From NCBI GenBank assembly GCA_023415335.1, contig JAEZLD010000100.1, forward strand, positions 1 through 13,733: a stretch of 13,733 bases of DNA, read 5' to 3'. The notes under the pieces were generated by a model. It saw only the letters and a list, made by a program, of their open reading frames with translations, was not told the origin of the DNA and searched no databases. A program made the translations under genes and the position numbers. Origin of the DNA: Bacillota bacterium (lineage in GTDB: Bacteria > Bacillota > Clostridia > Clostridiales > Caloramatoraceae). Below, piece by piece: positions 7,275-13,733 of the stretch (the stretch's first letter is position 1; each line of letters opens with the position of its first letter).

Positions 7275-7334
7275 AGGTTGCAATGCTAAATATTACTATA
7301 AATGTAAAAATATTATATTAGGGGGGGTGACACA

Positions 7335-7607
7335 GTGCAGGAAAGGTTTAAGGTAAAGATAACGGTAATATCACAAAAGGGAACATGTGCTGCAGGGCAT
7401 AAGGTCGGAGATGAATATATAATAGACAGGCATACCCCGGGGAACTTTTGTATATTTGCATATAGTGCACTTGATCCGGATATAAGGACCTTGATGTTTA
7501 ATGGAGCATACCCATGGTCAGAGGATAAGGATGTATATGTAGGCTGCTGCCCTGACCCTGTAAACCCTGTGGTTTTTGAGGTTAGACGTATTCGAGAAGT
7601 CAGATAA
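7335..7607 (+). CDS. TIGR04076-family small protein
   Basis: A 90-residue soluble protein of a conserved family without known function, found mainly in anaerobes. Recognisable features are the N-terminal KVKITVISQKGTCAAGHKVGDE, the central TPGNFCIFAYSALDP, GAYPWSEDKDVYVGCCPDP and the end PVVFEVRRI. Cysteines occur at residues 18, 39, 71 and 72. They could bind a metal or be redox-active, but nothing here proves it. It begins with GTG behind a GGGGGGGTGA ribosome binding site. It sits 28 bases before the acyl-CoA synthetase genes and after the long inverted repeat, in the middle of the operator-controlled run. That places it in the same pathway, perhaps as an accessory to the CoA-linked or flavoprotein steps; this is inference. 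Confidence 0.8.
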   Translation: MQERFKVKITVISQKGTCAAGHKVGDEYIIDRHTPGNFCIFAYSALDPDIRTLMFNGAYPWSEDKDVYVGCCPDPVNPVVFEVRRIREVR

Positions 7608-7634
7608 AGCTTCTTATAAAAAGGGGGACGCATA

Positions 7635-8999
7635 ATGCAGTCAAATTTAAATTACTTTTTTTCTGCAGAATCTGTAGCAGTAGTAGGGGCAACAACAAAT
7701 CCTGATAAATTAGGATTTCTTGTCTTAAAGAATATAATAGCTGGGGGATTTAAAGGAAGAATTTATGCTGTAAACCAAAAGGGCGGCAGCGTTATGAACC
7801 TCCAGTGCTACAAAAGATTAAGCGACATAGATGAAGTTCCTGACCTTATTGTAGTAATCGTCCCTAGCAGCTCAGTTTTAAATGTAATTGATGAGGCTGG
7901 GAGGATTGGAGTCAAGGGAGCTATAATAATATCCGGAGGCTTCGGCGAGTCGGGAAATAATGAGCTTGAAAGAGATCTGGTAGAAATTTCTAGAAGATAT
8001 TCCATTCGCATTCAGGGCCCAAATTGTCAGGGACTTATATATAATCCTAACAAATTCTGTGCATCATGGCCTCTGGTTTCATCTATGGGACATATCGCAA
8101 TTATTGCACAAAGTGGAACAGTTGGAGCAGAGATTGGAATACGTGCACAGGAGGAGGACCTTGGGGTATCTGCCATTGTAAGCCTTGGAAATAAAAGTGA
8201 AACAAACGAACTGGACTTTATTAAATATTTTTCCGAGGATGACAATACTAAGGCGATAGGCCTATACCTTGAGGGCGTTACCGATGGAACAAGGTTTATA
8301 GAGCTTGCTAAGGAAGTTACATCTAAAAAGCCTTTTGTTGTATTGAAGTCTGGAAGAACTCCCCAGGGCAAGCAGGCAGTTGCATCCCATACGAAGTCCC
8401 TTGCAGGAATGAGCCAGGTTTTTAATGGCATGTGCAGGCAGTACGGGATTGTAAATGCAAAAAACATAACTGAGCTCTATGATCTCTTAAAGGGCTTTGC
8501 CTATCTAAAGCCTCCAAAGGGGAAAAATGTAATGGTAGTTACAAGCTCAGGAGGAAGTGGTGCTCTTGCAGTGGATGAACTATCGGAATCTGGACTTAAT
8601 CTTGTAAGACTTTCGCCAGAAATTGAAAAGGAAATAAAGGTGGCTTTACCAAAGCATTGTATTGTAAAAAATCCTATTGACCTTACGGGGGATGCAACAC
8701 CTTTACGTTATAAGGAAATAGTAAGTAAGGTTTCTGAGGATAAAAATGTAGATATAATATTTGTTGTTTTTGGAGACCCATTCCCTGGCGTTGGAGAGGC
8801 TATTTCAAGCATAAGGGACAGTATTGAACAGACTCTTATAGTTTGTTACCTTGGTGGAGGTGAGGTACAAAAACAGGAAAGAAGTATAATGCACAGGAAC
8901 AATATTCCGGTATTTTCCTCCCCTGAGGGTGCTGTGCATACAATAAAGAATATTGTAGAATACAGTGAGTATCTTGGGATTACTCGGAAGGAGGAGTAG
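7635..8999 (+). CDS. ADP-forming acyl-CoA synthetase, alpha subunit
   Basis: A 454-residue subunit of the nucleoside-diphosphate-forming acyl-CoA synthetases (COG1042 type), which run acyl-CoA + ADP + Pi to acid + CoA + ATP. The N-terminal CoA-binding Rossmann domain starts with SVAVVGATTNPDKLG (residues 13-27). The succinyl-CoA-ligase-like part contains GPNCQG (128-133), IAQSGTVG and YLEG. The phosphorylated active-site His252 lies in ASHTKSLAG. A third flavodoxin-like domain fills the C-terminus. The split into separate alpha and beta genes resembles archaeal acetyl-CoA synthetase (ADP-forming); many bacterial homologues are fused. The start ATG follows AAGGGGGACGCATA. The gene overlaps nothing and is followed three bases later by the beta gene. 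The acyl group is unknown, but the adjacent BKACE gene suggests the acyl-CoA it releases. Confidence 0.9.
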   Translation: MQSNLNYFFSAESVAVVGATTNPDKLGFLVLKNIIAGGFKGRIYAVNQKGGSVMNLQCYKRLSDIDEVPDLIVVIVPSSSVLNVIDEAGRIGVKGAIIISGGFGESGNNELERDLVEISRRYSIRIQGPNCQGLIYNPNKFCASWPLVSSMGHIAIIAQSGTVGAEIGIRAQEEDLGVSAIVSLGNKSETNELDFIKYFSEDDNTKAIGLYLEGVTDGTRFIELAKEVTSKKPFVVLKSGRTPQGKQAVASHTKSLAGMSQVFNGMCRQYGIVNAKNITELYDLLKGFAYLKPPKGKNVMVVTSSGGSGALAVDELSESGLNLVRLSPEIEKEIKVALPKHCIVKNPIDLTGDATPLRYKEIVSKVSEDKNVDIIFVVFGDPFPGVGEAISSIRDSIEQTLIVCYLGGGEVQKQERSIMHRNNIPVFSSPEGAVHTIKNIVEYSEYLGITRKEE

Positions 9000-9002
9000 A
9001 AA

Positions 9003-9659
9003 TTGAAGTTTATGCTTGAAGTAGAGGCCTACAGCATCCTTGAGGGAAATGGAGCTCCTCTGCCGAAATACTGCTTCGCAAAAACAATTAAAGAGGCACA
9101 GAAGGCTGCAGATGAGATTGGATATCCTGTAGTAATGAAAATAGTTTCAGAAGATATACTCCACAAATCTGATATAGGCGCTGTTAAGGTCGGACTAAAA
9201 AATGCTGAGGATGTAAAGTGTGCTTATAATGCAATTATGGAATCAGCAAATAGAGCAGTTCCTAATGGAAGGCATAGAGGAGTTTTAATAACAGAAATGA
9301 TAAGCGGTGGAGTTGAAACCATAATTGGTCTTGGTAAAGATCCGGAATTTGGAAGATACATAATGTTTGGAATGGGCGGCATATTTGTTGAAGTATTCAA
9401 GGATGTTTCTTTCAGGATGATACCCCTAAGCCTGAAGGATGCAAGAGATTTGATAAATGAAGTGGAAGGAAGTCTGTTACTAAAAGGCTATAGAGGTGAT
9501 TCAAAGAAGGATATTGAAGCACTCATAAGGCTTTTAATGACATGCTCTAATATATCAGAATCACATCCTGATATAAAGGAAATGGATTTAAATCCTGTGA
9601 TTGTAAATGAAGATGGAGCTTTTGTACTAGATGCAAGAATTGGCAGGGACAACAGTTAA
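9003..9659 (+). CDS. ADP-forming acyl-CoA synthetase, beta subunit (ATP-grasp)
   Basis: A 218-residue ATP-grasp protein (ATP-grasp_5 type), the nucleotide-binding partner of the preceding alpha subunit. Features are GYPVVMKIVSEDILHKSDIG (residues 40-59, Lys46 for nucleotide and His54 as the second phospho-acceptor), LITEMISGGVETIIGLGKDP, the Gly-rich GMGGIFVEVFKDVSFRM and EMDLNPVIV for magnesium binding. The length suits a stand-alone beta subunit. The start is TTG, eight bases after GGAGG, and lies only three bases after the alpha stop. This indicates translational coupling and a fixed alpha-beta ratio. Together they conserve energy by substrate-level phosphorylation. Confidence 0.9.
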   Translation: MKFMLEVEAYSILEGNGAPLPKYCFAKTIKEAQKAADEIGYPVVMKIVSEDILHKSDIGAVKVGLKNAEDVKCAYNAIMESANRAVPNGRHRGVLITEMISGGVETIIGLGKDPEFGRYIMFGMGGIFVEVFKDVSFRMIPLSLKDARDLINEVEGSLLLKGYRGDSKKDIEALIRLLMTCSNISESHPDIKEMDLNPVIVNEDGAFVLDARIGRDNS

Positions 9660-9679
9660 TGATTGAAAGAGGGGACACG

Positions 9680-10639
9680 ATGAAAAATAATATTGGCTTT
9701 GATTATTTAAATCCCTATGAGTGGATGGACAAGATAGGCAAGTTTGATCCGTTAATTATCACTATTGCCATAAATGGAGGGGTCCAAGGAAAAGAAGCAA
9801 ATCCTGCAATCCCAGAAACTCCTGATGAAATAGCTGCTTCTTCCTATGATGCATATAATGCTGGAGCCAGCATAGTTCATATACATGGAAGGGACCCAAA
9901 ATGTCTGTATAAAAACAGTGGGGAAACAGAGGTTTATCAAGAAATCAACTGCAAGGTAAGGTATAAGTGTAAGGATATAATAATAAACAATACTACAGGT
10001 GGAGGACCAACAACCACAGCAGAGGATAGGATGAGGATACTGGATGCATGCCCTGAAATGGCCTCCTTAAATCTTGGCCCTGACATGACAAGATTCAGGT
10101 TGAAAACAAGGCCTGAACCACTAAAGCATCCGCACGAGGGACTTTTATTTGATGAATGTATGCCAGCAACATACAGCTCAATTGAGAAGCTTGCAGCTAC
10201 AATGAAGGAAAAGGAAATAAAACCCGAGATGGAAATATATCATCCTGGGCAGTATTGGGTAAGTCAAGAACTGATAAAACAGGGTTTACTGAAGCCTCCT
10301 TATTTGTTTCAATATATTATGGGTTATCAGACCTCAAGCTACCCAACACCAAAGAATCTTATAAACCTAGTGGAACAGCTTCCAGAAAACTCCGTATTCA
10401 GCGCCGTGGGTATTGGAAAATACCAGTGGATGATGACAACCTTGAGTATAATACTTGGAGGAAATGTAAGGGTGGGTCTTGAGGATAATGTATATATGGA
10501 CAAAGGGGTAAAGCTTAGAAACAACATGGAAGCAGTTGAAAAGATAGTGAGAATTGCAAGGGAGCTTGGACGAGAGATTGCAACTCCAGTTCAGGCAAGG
10601 GAGATGCTTAATATATCTCAAATTCCAAGAAAATATTAA
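9680..10639 (+). CDS. BKACE-family beta-keto acid cleavage enzyme (DUF849)
   Basis: A 319-residue zinc-dependent TIM-barrel enzyme of the beta-keto acid cleavage family (PF05853), whose founder Kce converts 3-keto-5-aminohexanoate plus acetyl-CoA to acetoacetate and an aminoacyl-CoA. Zinc ligands His67 and His69 are in VHIHGRDP. NNTTGGGPTTTAEDR (residues 103-117) follows, and Arg264, Glu268 and Asp269 are in VRVGLEDN. I place the start at ATG 9680, behind AGAGGGG. An in-frame ATG at 9659 overlaps the beta-subunit stop, but I see no site for it. The family accepts many beta-keto acids, and substrate specificity cannot be read here. As last gene of the operon, next to an acyl-CoA synthetase running towards ATP, it probably makes the acyl-CoA that enzyme consumes. 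Confidence 0.9.
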   Translation: MKNNIGFDYLNPYEWMDKIGKFDPLIITIAINGGVQGKEANPAIPETPDEIAASSYDAYNAGASIVHIHGRDPKCLYKNSGETEVYQEINCKVRYKCKDIIINNTTGGGPTTTAEDRMRILDACPEMASLNLGPDMTRFRLKTRPEPLKHPHEGLLFDECMPATYSSIEKLAATMKEKEIKPEMEIYHPGQYWVSQELIKQGLLKPPYLFQYIMGYQTSSYPTPKNLINLVEQLPENSVFSAVGIGKYQWMMTTLSIILGGNVRVGLEDNVYMDKGVKLRNNMEAVEKIVRIARELGREIATPVQAREMLNISQIPRKY

Positions 10640-10674
10640 ATAGAATTAATTTAATATTTTATGTATACAAAGCG

Positions 10675-10706
10675 GGAGGTCGACTTAAACTGGCCTCCTT
10701 ATGTTT
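10675..10706 (+). terminator. Probable terminator of the BKACE operon
   Basis: GGAGGTC (10675-10681) pairs with GGCCTCC (10692-10698), with one G-T wobble, over a 10-base loop, followed by TTATGTTTT. The stem is short and the U-tract is interrupted, so termination may be incomplete. Confidence 0.55.
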
Positions 10707-11061
10707 TCCACAGCGTATGTAGTACACGATTTTTAAAGCCATAGGGGCTCCCTTCTTAACCTGAGTGGTTCTGGGAAATAATAGGGAGAGATGGCATTGA
10801 CTGAACGTTCAGGCCATAAACGAGATTGTTTATACAAAGATAAGATTTCATGCTTGAAGACATACTTATTTGTGCTTGAAAAGGGGGGGCTACAAATATA
10901 ATTATTCGGTCATCTGGGAAGCCGGACAGCCCACTCACCTCACCGAGATTTGTAGTATACCGAGTTCCCTATATAACAAGTATAAAAGAATAATGCTCAA
11001 GGCAACAAGAGTTTTTCATCAAGTTTTGTGCCTGAGCGAAGCGAAAGGAATGGATATAATT
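10707..11061. other. Structured leader region before alanine racemase
   Basis: Gene-free stretch of about 355 bases. Two folded elements are visible. First, CTACAAAT (10890-10897) pairs with ATTTGTAG (10948-10955), enclosing TTCGGT/ACCGAG (10905-10910 with 10942-10947) and an inner TGGG/CCCA. Second, GCTCAAGGCAACAA (10995-11008) pairs with TTGTGCCTGAGC (11026-11037) as 12 pairs with two bulged A residues, ending about 12 bases before the first in-frame ATG at 11050. I do not recognise a known riboswitch, and the T-box core motif is absent. The racemase frame stays open back to 10870, but that extension resembles no protein. A possible -10 TATAAT lies at 10897-10902, with TTGAAA only 15 bases upstream. 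Confidence 0.45.
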
Positions 11062-12216
11062 ATGAAAATACGCCCTGTCTGGGCAGAGATCAATCTAGAT
11101 AATCTTGCTCATAATATAAAAGAGATAAAAAGAATAACAAATAGTAAAGAAATAATGGCAGTTGTAAAAGCAGATGCCTACGGACATGGAGCACTTGAAT
11201 GTTCAGAGGTTTTGCTGGAAAATGGTGTGAACAGCTTGGCAGTAGCAGTTATTACTGAGGCTATAAGCCTAAGAAAACAGGGAATTAAGGCCCCAATAAT
11301 GGTATTAGGATATACTCCTGAAGAGTATGCTGAGGAAGTAGTGGAATATGATATACAGCCTGCAATATATGACATTAAGAGTGCAGTCAGGCTTTGTGAG
11401 GTTGCTGAGAGGAAGGGCAAGAAGGTAAGAATACATGTGGCCATAGATACTGGTATGGGAAGAATAGGTTTTCTCTGTAAGGAGGAAAGTTTTCAGGAAA
11501 TAGAAAAGATAAATAACTTAAATAATATAGAAATATATGGACTGTTTTCTCACTTTTTTAGCGCAGATGAAGAGGACAGACGATATGCTGACGATCAATT
11601 TGAAAAGTTTATGCGTTGCTGTGATATCTTATGCGAAAGAGGGATTAAGCCAAAGTTGCGTCATATAGCCAATAGTGCTGCTGTAATTGGTATGCCACAG
11701 ATGCATCTAGACAATGTAAGGCCAGGAATAATATTATATGGATATTATCCATCGTCTGCAGTTAACCATAATTTGATTTCTCTTAAGCCTGTAATGGAAA
11801 TTAAGGCTAGAATAGGATGTATCAAGTTGCTCAGTAAGGACATGTATGTAAGTTACGGAAGAACATACAAAACAGAAAGAGACACTATGGTAGCCATCTT
11901 GCCTATAGGATATGCAGACGGATATTCTAGACTACTAACAAACAAGGGCAAGGTTATAGTTAACGGAAAGCTTGCTCATATTATAGGGAGGATATGTATG
12001 GACCAATGTATGATAGATGTAACTGGAAATGAACCAATAAATATGGGAGACGAGGTTACCATACTTGGTGGAGAAGGAGATGTACATTGGGATGCAGATG
12101 ACATAGCAAAGGTTTGTGGCACCATAAGTTATGAGGTATTGTCAACCATAGGCAAGAGGATACCCAGGGTGTATATAAAGAACAATGAAATAGTTAGGGT
12201 AAAAAATTATATATAA
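11062..12216 (+). CDS. alr: Alanine racemase (PLP-dependent)
   Basis: A 384-residue fold-type III PLP enzyme that interconverts L- and D-alanine for peptidoglycan. The PLP lysine is Lys36 in VVKADAYGHG. DTGMGRIGF carries the conserved arginine, VSYGRTY the second catalytic tyrosine, and PIGYADGYSR and GRICMDQCMIDVT the usual C-terminal beta-domain motifs. Length is normal for the family. I place the start at ATG 11062 (MKIRPVWAEINLDNLAHN), where family similarity begins; an ATG at 11050 is also possible. The AAAGGA at 11044-11049 is rather far from the first and too close to the second. It is not obviously part of the preceding operon and carries no copy of the locus operator, so it may be a separately transcribed housekeeping or D-alanine catabolism gene. 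Confidence 0.93.
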   Translation: MKIRPVWAEINLDNLAHNIKEIKRITNSKEIMAVVKADAYGHGALECSEVLLENGVNSLAVAVITEAISLRKQGIKAPIMVLGYTPEEYAEEVVEYDIQPAIYDIKSAVRLCEVAERKGKKVRIHVAIDTGMGRIGFLCKEESFQEIEKINNLNNIEIYGLFSHFFSADEEDRRYADDQFEKFMRCCDILCERGIKPKLRHIANSAAVIGMPQMHLDNVRPGIILYGYYPSSAVNHNLISLKPVMEIKARIGCIKLLSKDMYVSYGRTYKTERDTMVAILPIGYADGYSRLLTNKGKVIVNGKLAHIIGRICMDQCMIDVTGNEPINMGDEVTILGGEGDVHWDADDIAKVCGTISYEVLSTIGKRIPRVYIKNNEIVRVKNYI

Positions 12217-12300
12217 GCTAAGCTGGTGTTTTATGGAGTAATTCCCTGTTTAAGCTTGTATTTGTGACCATAATCTTATTATATAAAACTCATATATTGT

Positions 12301-12549
12301 ATGAAATATCCATACAGAGAAAAATGCGTATATAAGGACTGCCTACAGTAGACGAGGAGGTATCTTGTTGAAAACCGTTTTGCAACTCTGGTAAACGGGT
12401 TTGTATTTAGGCAGGACAGATACTTGCACCTAACAGGAGCCAGGATGTCTATAATATTGTCAAATACTGTCTGCAACATAGTAAGGATGGTTAACCTTTT
12501 ATATCCAGTCGGAAATCATCCCAGCTTCGCTATGGTCAAAAACCGGTAA
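12301..12549 (+). pseudogene. Possible transposase C-terminal relic
   Basis: One frame reads MKYPYREKCVYKDCLQ, a TAG at 12349, then YLVENRFATLVNGFVFRQ, LHLTGARMSIILSNTVCNI and a tail ending in a stop at 12547. A Cys-x4-Cys segment followed by VENRFATL-x-NGF-x-FR, a short loop and a hydrophobic helix with NTVCNIVRMV recalls the C-terminal end of DDE transposases, but I cannot name the family. With the single stop restored it would be about 82 codons, far shorter than a full transposase. No terminal repeats or target duplication were found. The stretch can also fold (CTGCCTA 12339-12345 with TAGGCAG 12408-12414), so a non-coding RNA is the alternative. Confidence 0.35.
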
Positions 12550-12568
12550 AAGCTGGGTTTTACCGGTT
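12541..12568. terminator. Strong hairpin, terminator-like on the minus strand
   Basis: AACCGGTAAAA (12541-12551) and TTTTACCGGTT (12558-12568) are perfect complements around a six-base GCTGGG loop. On the minus strand the stem runs into TTTTTGACC. On the plus strand only AATTATG follows. It overlaps the end of the possible transposase relic and could be its terminator or a leftover end structure. Between it and the amidase start (12569-12756) I see nothing else I can support. Confidence 0.5.
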
Positions 12569-12756
12569 AATTATGACTATTGATTTTAAATAAAATATGG
12601 CGCTTTCGTGAAACCTCGATAAAATTTATACAATTAGTGAATACATACACATTTTAGTATGCATAATTTGAAAATTCTATGCTCATATTCGGAGGTCTCC
12701 CATTCACTTGATAATTGACATTTCAGGTTGGATATTAGTTATAGGAGCTGAATTTA

Positions 12757-13733
12757 ATGGGGTGGGAGAAGCTTATGGATGAATTATATAGTATGACAGC
12801 TACACAGCTTAGGAATGGAATACAACAAAAACACATTGGCATTGAAGAATTAACCCATTTATACCTTGAACGTATTGAAAAATACGGCGGCAAGGATGGG
12901 CTAAACGTGACTGCAGAGATTAACGAGTCAGCCATAGAGCAGGCAAAGGCTATGGATTCACAGAGCAGCAGGGATCTGCCAATGTTTGGGCTTCCTATTC
13001 TCGTAAAGGACAACATAGATGTTACTGGACTTCATACTACAGCAGGAAGCCTTGCCTTGTCCGATAACATAGCAAAAGAGGATGCACCCATTATTGCAAA
13101 CCTGAGAAGAAACGGTGCAATCATTCTTGGAAAAGTGAACATGACTGAATTTGCCAACTATACTTCCAAGGGCATGCCAAATGGCTACAGCTCAAGAGGC
13201 GGTCAGGTTAAGCATGCATATAATCCTGCTGCTGATCCAGGAGGCTCAAGCACCGGCTCTGCAGTAGCAGTATGTGCAGGGCTTTGTTCAGCGGCTATAG
13301 GTACAGATACAAGCTTCTCGGTTATACGCTGTGCAGCTGAAAATGGAGTTACTGGACTTAAGCCATCCTGCAATTCGCTGTCAGTCAAAGGCATTATTCC
13401 TATTTCACATACCCTTGACATGCCAGGCACATTGACACAGAACATGGCTGATGCACTGATGGTTTACTCGGCAATGAGAGACAAGCCACTAGAGCATATT
13501 GCTCCGGCAGACCCTAGGAAGCTGAATATATCTATAAATACATATAACAAAGATAAGGTATCAAAAGCCCAGCTTGCAAGTTATGAAAGGCTGTTTAGCT
13601 CCCTGCGGAGTGCAGGAACATCCTTTTCTAATGTTTCTCACGGGGCTTGCAAGTGTATGGGTGACATTATGTGCTGCGAGTTCAAGCACGACCTGGAGGA
13701 ATACTTGGAATCCTCTTCAGCGAAAATGAAGAC
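12757..13733 (+). CDS. Amidase-signature enzyme, N-terminal part
   Basis: The gene runs off the right window edge; 325 codons are visible of a family usually near 480-500. The Ser-cisSer-Lys triad is complete: Lys84 in GLPILVKDNID, cis-Ser164 in PGGSSTGSAV and nucleophile Ser188 in GTDTSFSVIR. The glycines usual before the nucleophile (DTGGS) are Ser-Phe here, a variant I associate with a subset of clostridial and bacillar amidases. The start ATG follows AGGAG by nine bases; another in-frame ATG at 12775 is less well placed. The enzyme would hydrolyse a carboxamide in the cytosol, with no signal peptide visible. Separated from alanine racemase by 540 bases of relic sequence and lacking the locus operator, it cannot be tied to the BKACE pathway on present evidence. 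Confidence 0.88.
   Translation, partial: MGWEKLMDELYSMTATQLRNGIQQKHIGIEELTHLYLERIEKYGGKDGLNVTAEINESAIEQAKAMDSQSSRDLPMFGLPILVKDNIDVTGLHTTAGSLALSDNIAKEDAPIIANLRRNGAIILGKVNMTEFANYTSKGMPNGYSSRGGQVKHAYNPAADPGGSSTGSAVAVCAGLCSAAIGTDTSFSVIRCAAENGVTGLKPSCNSLSVKGIIPISHTLDMPGTLTQNMADALMVYSAMRDKPLEHIAPADPRKLNISINTYNKDKVSKAQLASYERLFSSLRSAGTSFSNVSHGACKCMGDIMCCEFKHDLEEYLESSSAKMK

Noticed and set aside
8027..8467. 146-codon minus-strand frame inside the acyl-CoA synthetase alpha gene
   Set aside because: It is the shadow of a well-supported coding frame and shows no family resemblance.
10870..11061. In-frame N-terminal extension of alanine racemase (64 residues)
   Set aside because: The extension resembles no protein, the family's conserved sequence starts at 11062, and the region contains strong RNA-like stems.
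10707..11061. T-box or known riboswitch in the alr leader
   Set aside because: The conserved T-box sequence that pairs with the tRNA end is absent. A GGGAAGCCGG-like stretch faintly recalls cobalamin riboswitches, but the required core segments are missing.
12279..12479. 66-codon minus-strand frame
   Set aside because: It has no ribosome binding site and no recognisable pattern, and it is antisense to a better frame.
12708..12745. Promoter for the amidase gene from TTGATA or TTGACA near 12708-12720
   Set aside because: The candidate -10 elements are weak or would place the transcription start inside the ribosome binding site.

Overview
The window looks like an AT-rich, low-GC Gram-positive anaerobe, most likely a peptide- or amino-acid-fermenting clostridium. 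This rests on AGGAGG-type ribosome binding sites, frequent GTG and TTG starts, an AbgT transporter, an iron-sulfur flavoprotein, a TIGR04076 protein and an ADP-forming acyl-CoA synthetase. I found no rRNA, tRNA or CRISPR array and no intact mobile element.

Layout. 1-536 is the 3' end of a COG0701-type permease. It is followed by about 400 bases that may hold a decayed gene (547-885). 939-3755 carries two minus-strand genes, an AbgT-family transporter and an M20 metallopeptidase-like amidohydrolase. 4246-4899 is a plus-strand FCD-type GntR regulator. 5139-10639 is a six-gene plus-strand run: iron-sulfur flavoprotein, M24 (creatinase/prolidase fold) protein, TIGR04076 small protein, alpha and beta subunits of an ADP-forming acyl-CoA synthetase, and a BKACE (beta-keto acid cleavage) enzyme. 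After about 420 structured but gene-free bases comes alanine racemase (11062-12216), then a gene-poor stretch with a possible transposase relic (12301-12549), then the first two thirds of an amidase-signature enzyme cut by the window edge.

How the genes fit together. The strongest non-coding signal is a repeated operator, TTGAT-N5-ATCAA. It occurs four times, once each upstream of the transporter, the hydrolase, the GntR gene and the six-gene run. This ties 939-10639 into one regulon, probably controlled by the GntR protein encoded in its middle. A near-perfect CcpA cre box precedes the hydrolase and adds a sign of catabolite control. My inference is that the locus imports and hydrolyses a peptide- or amide-like compound. 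A beta-keto acid derived from it would be cleaved with acetyl-CoA by BKACE, and the acyl-CoA product converted to acid plus ATP by the ADP-forming synthetase. The substrate cannot be read from the sequence, and I do not recognise this gene combination as a described pathway.
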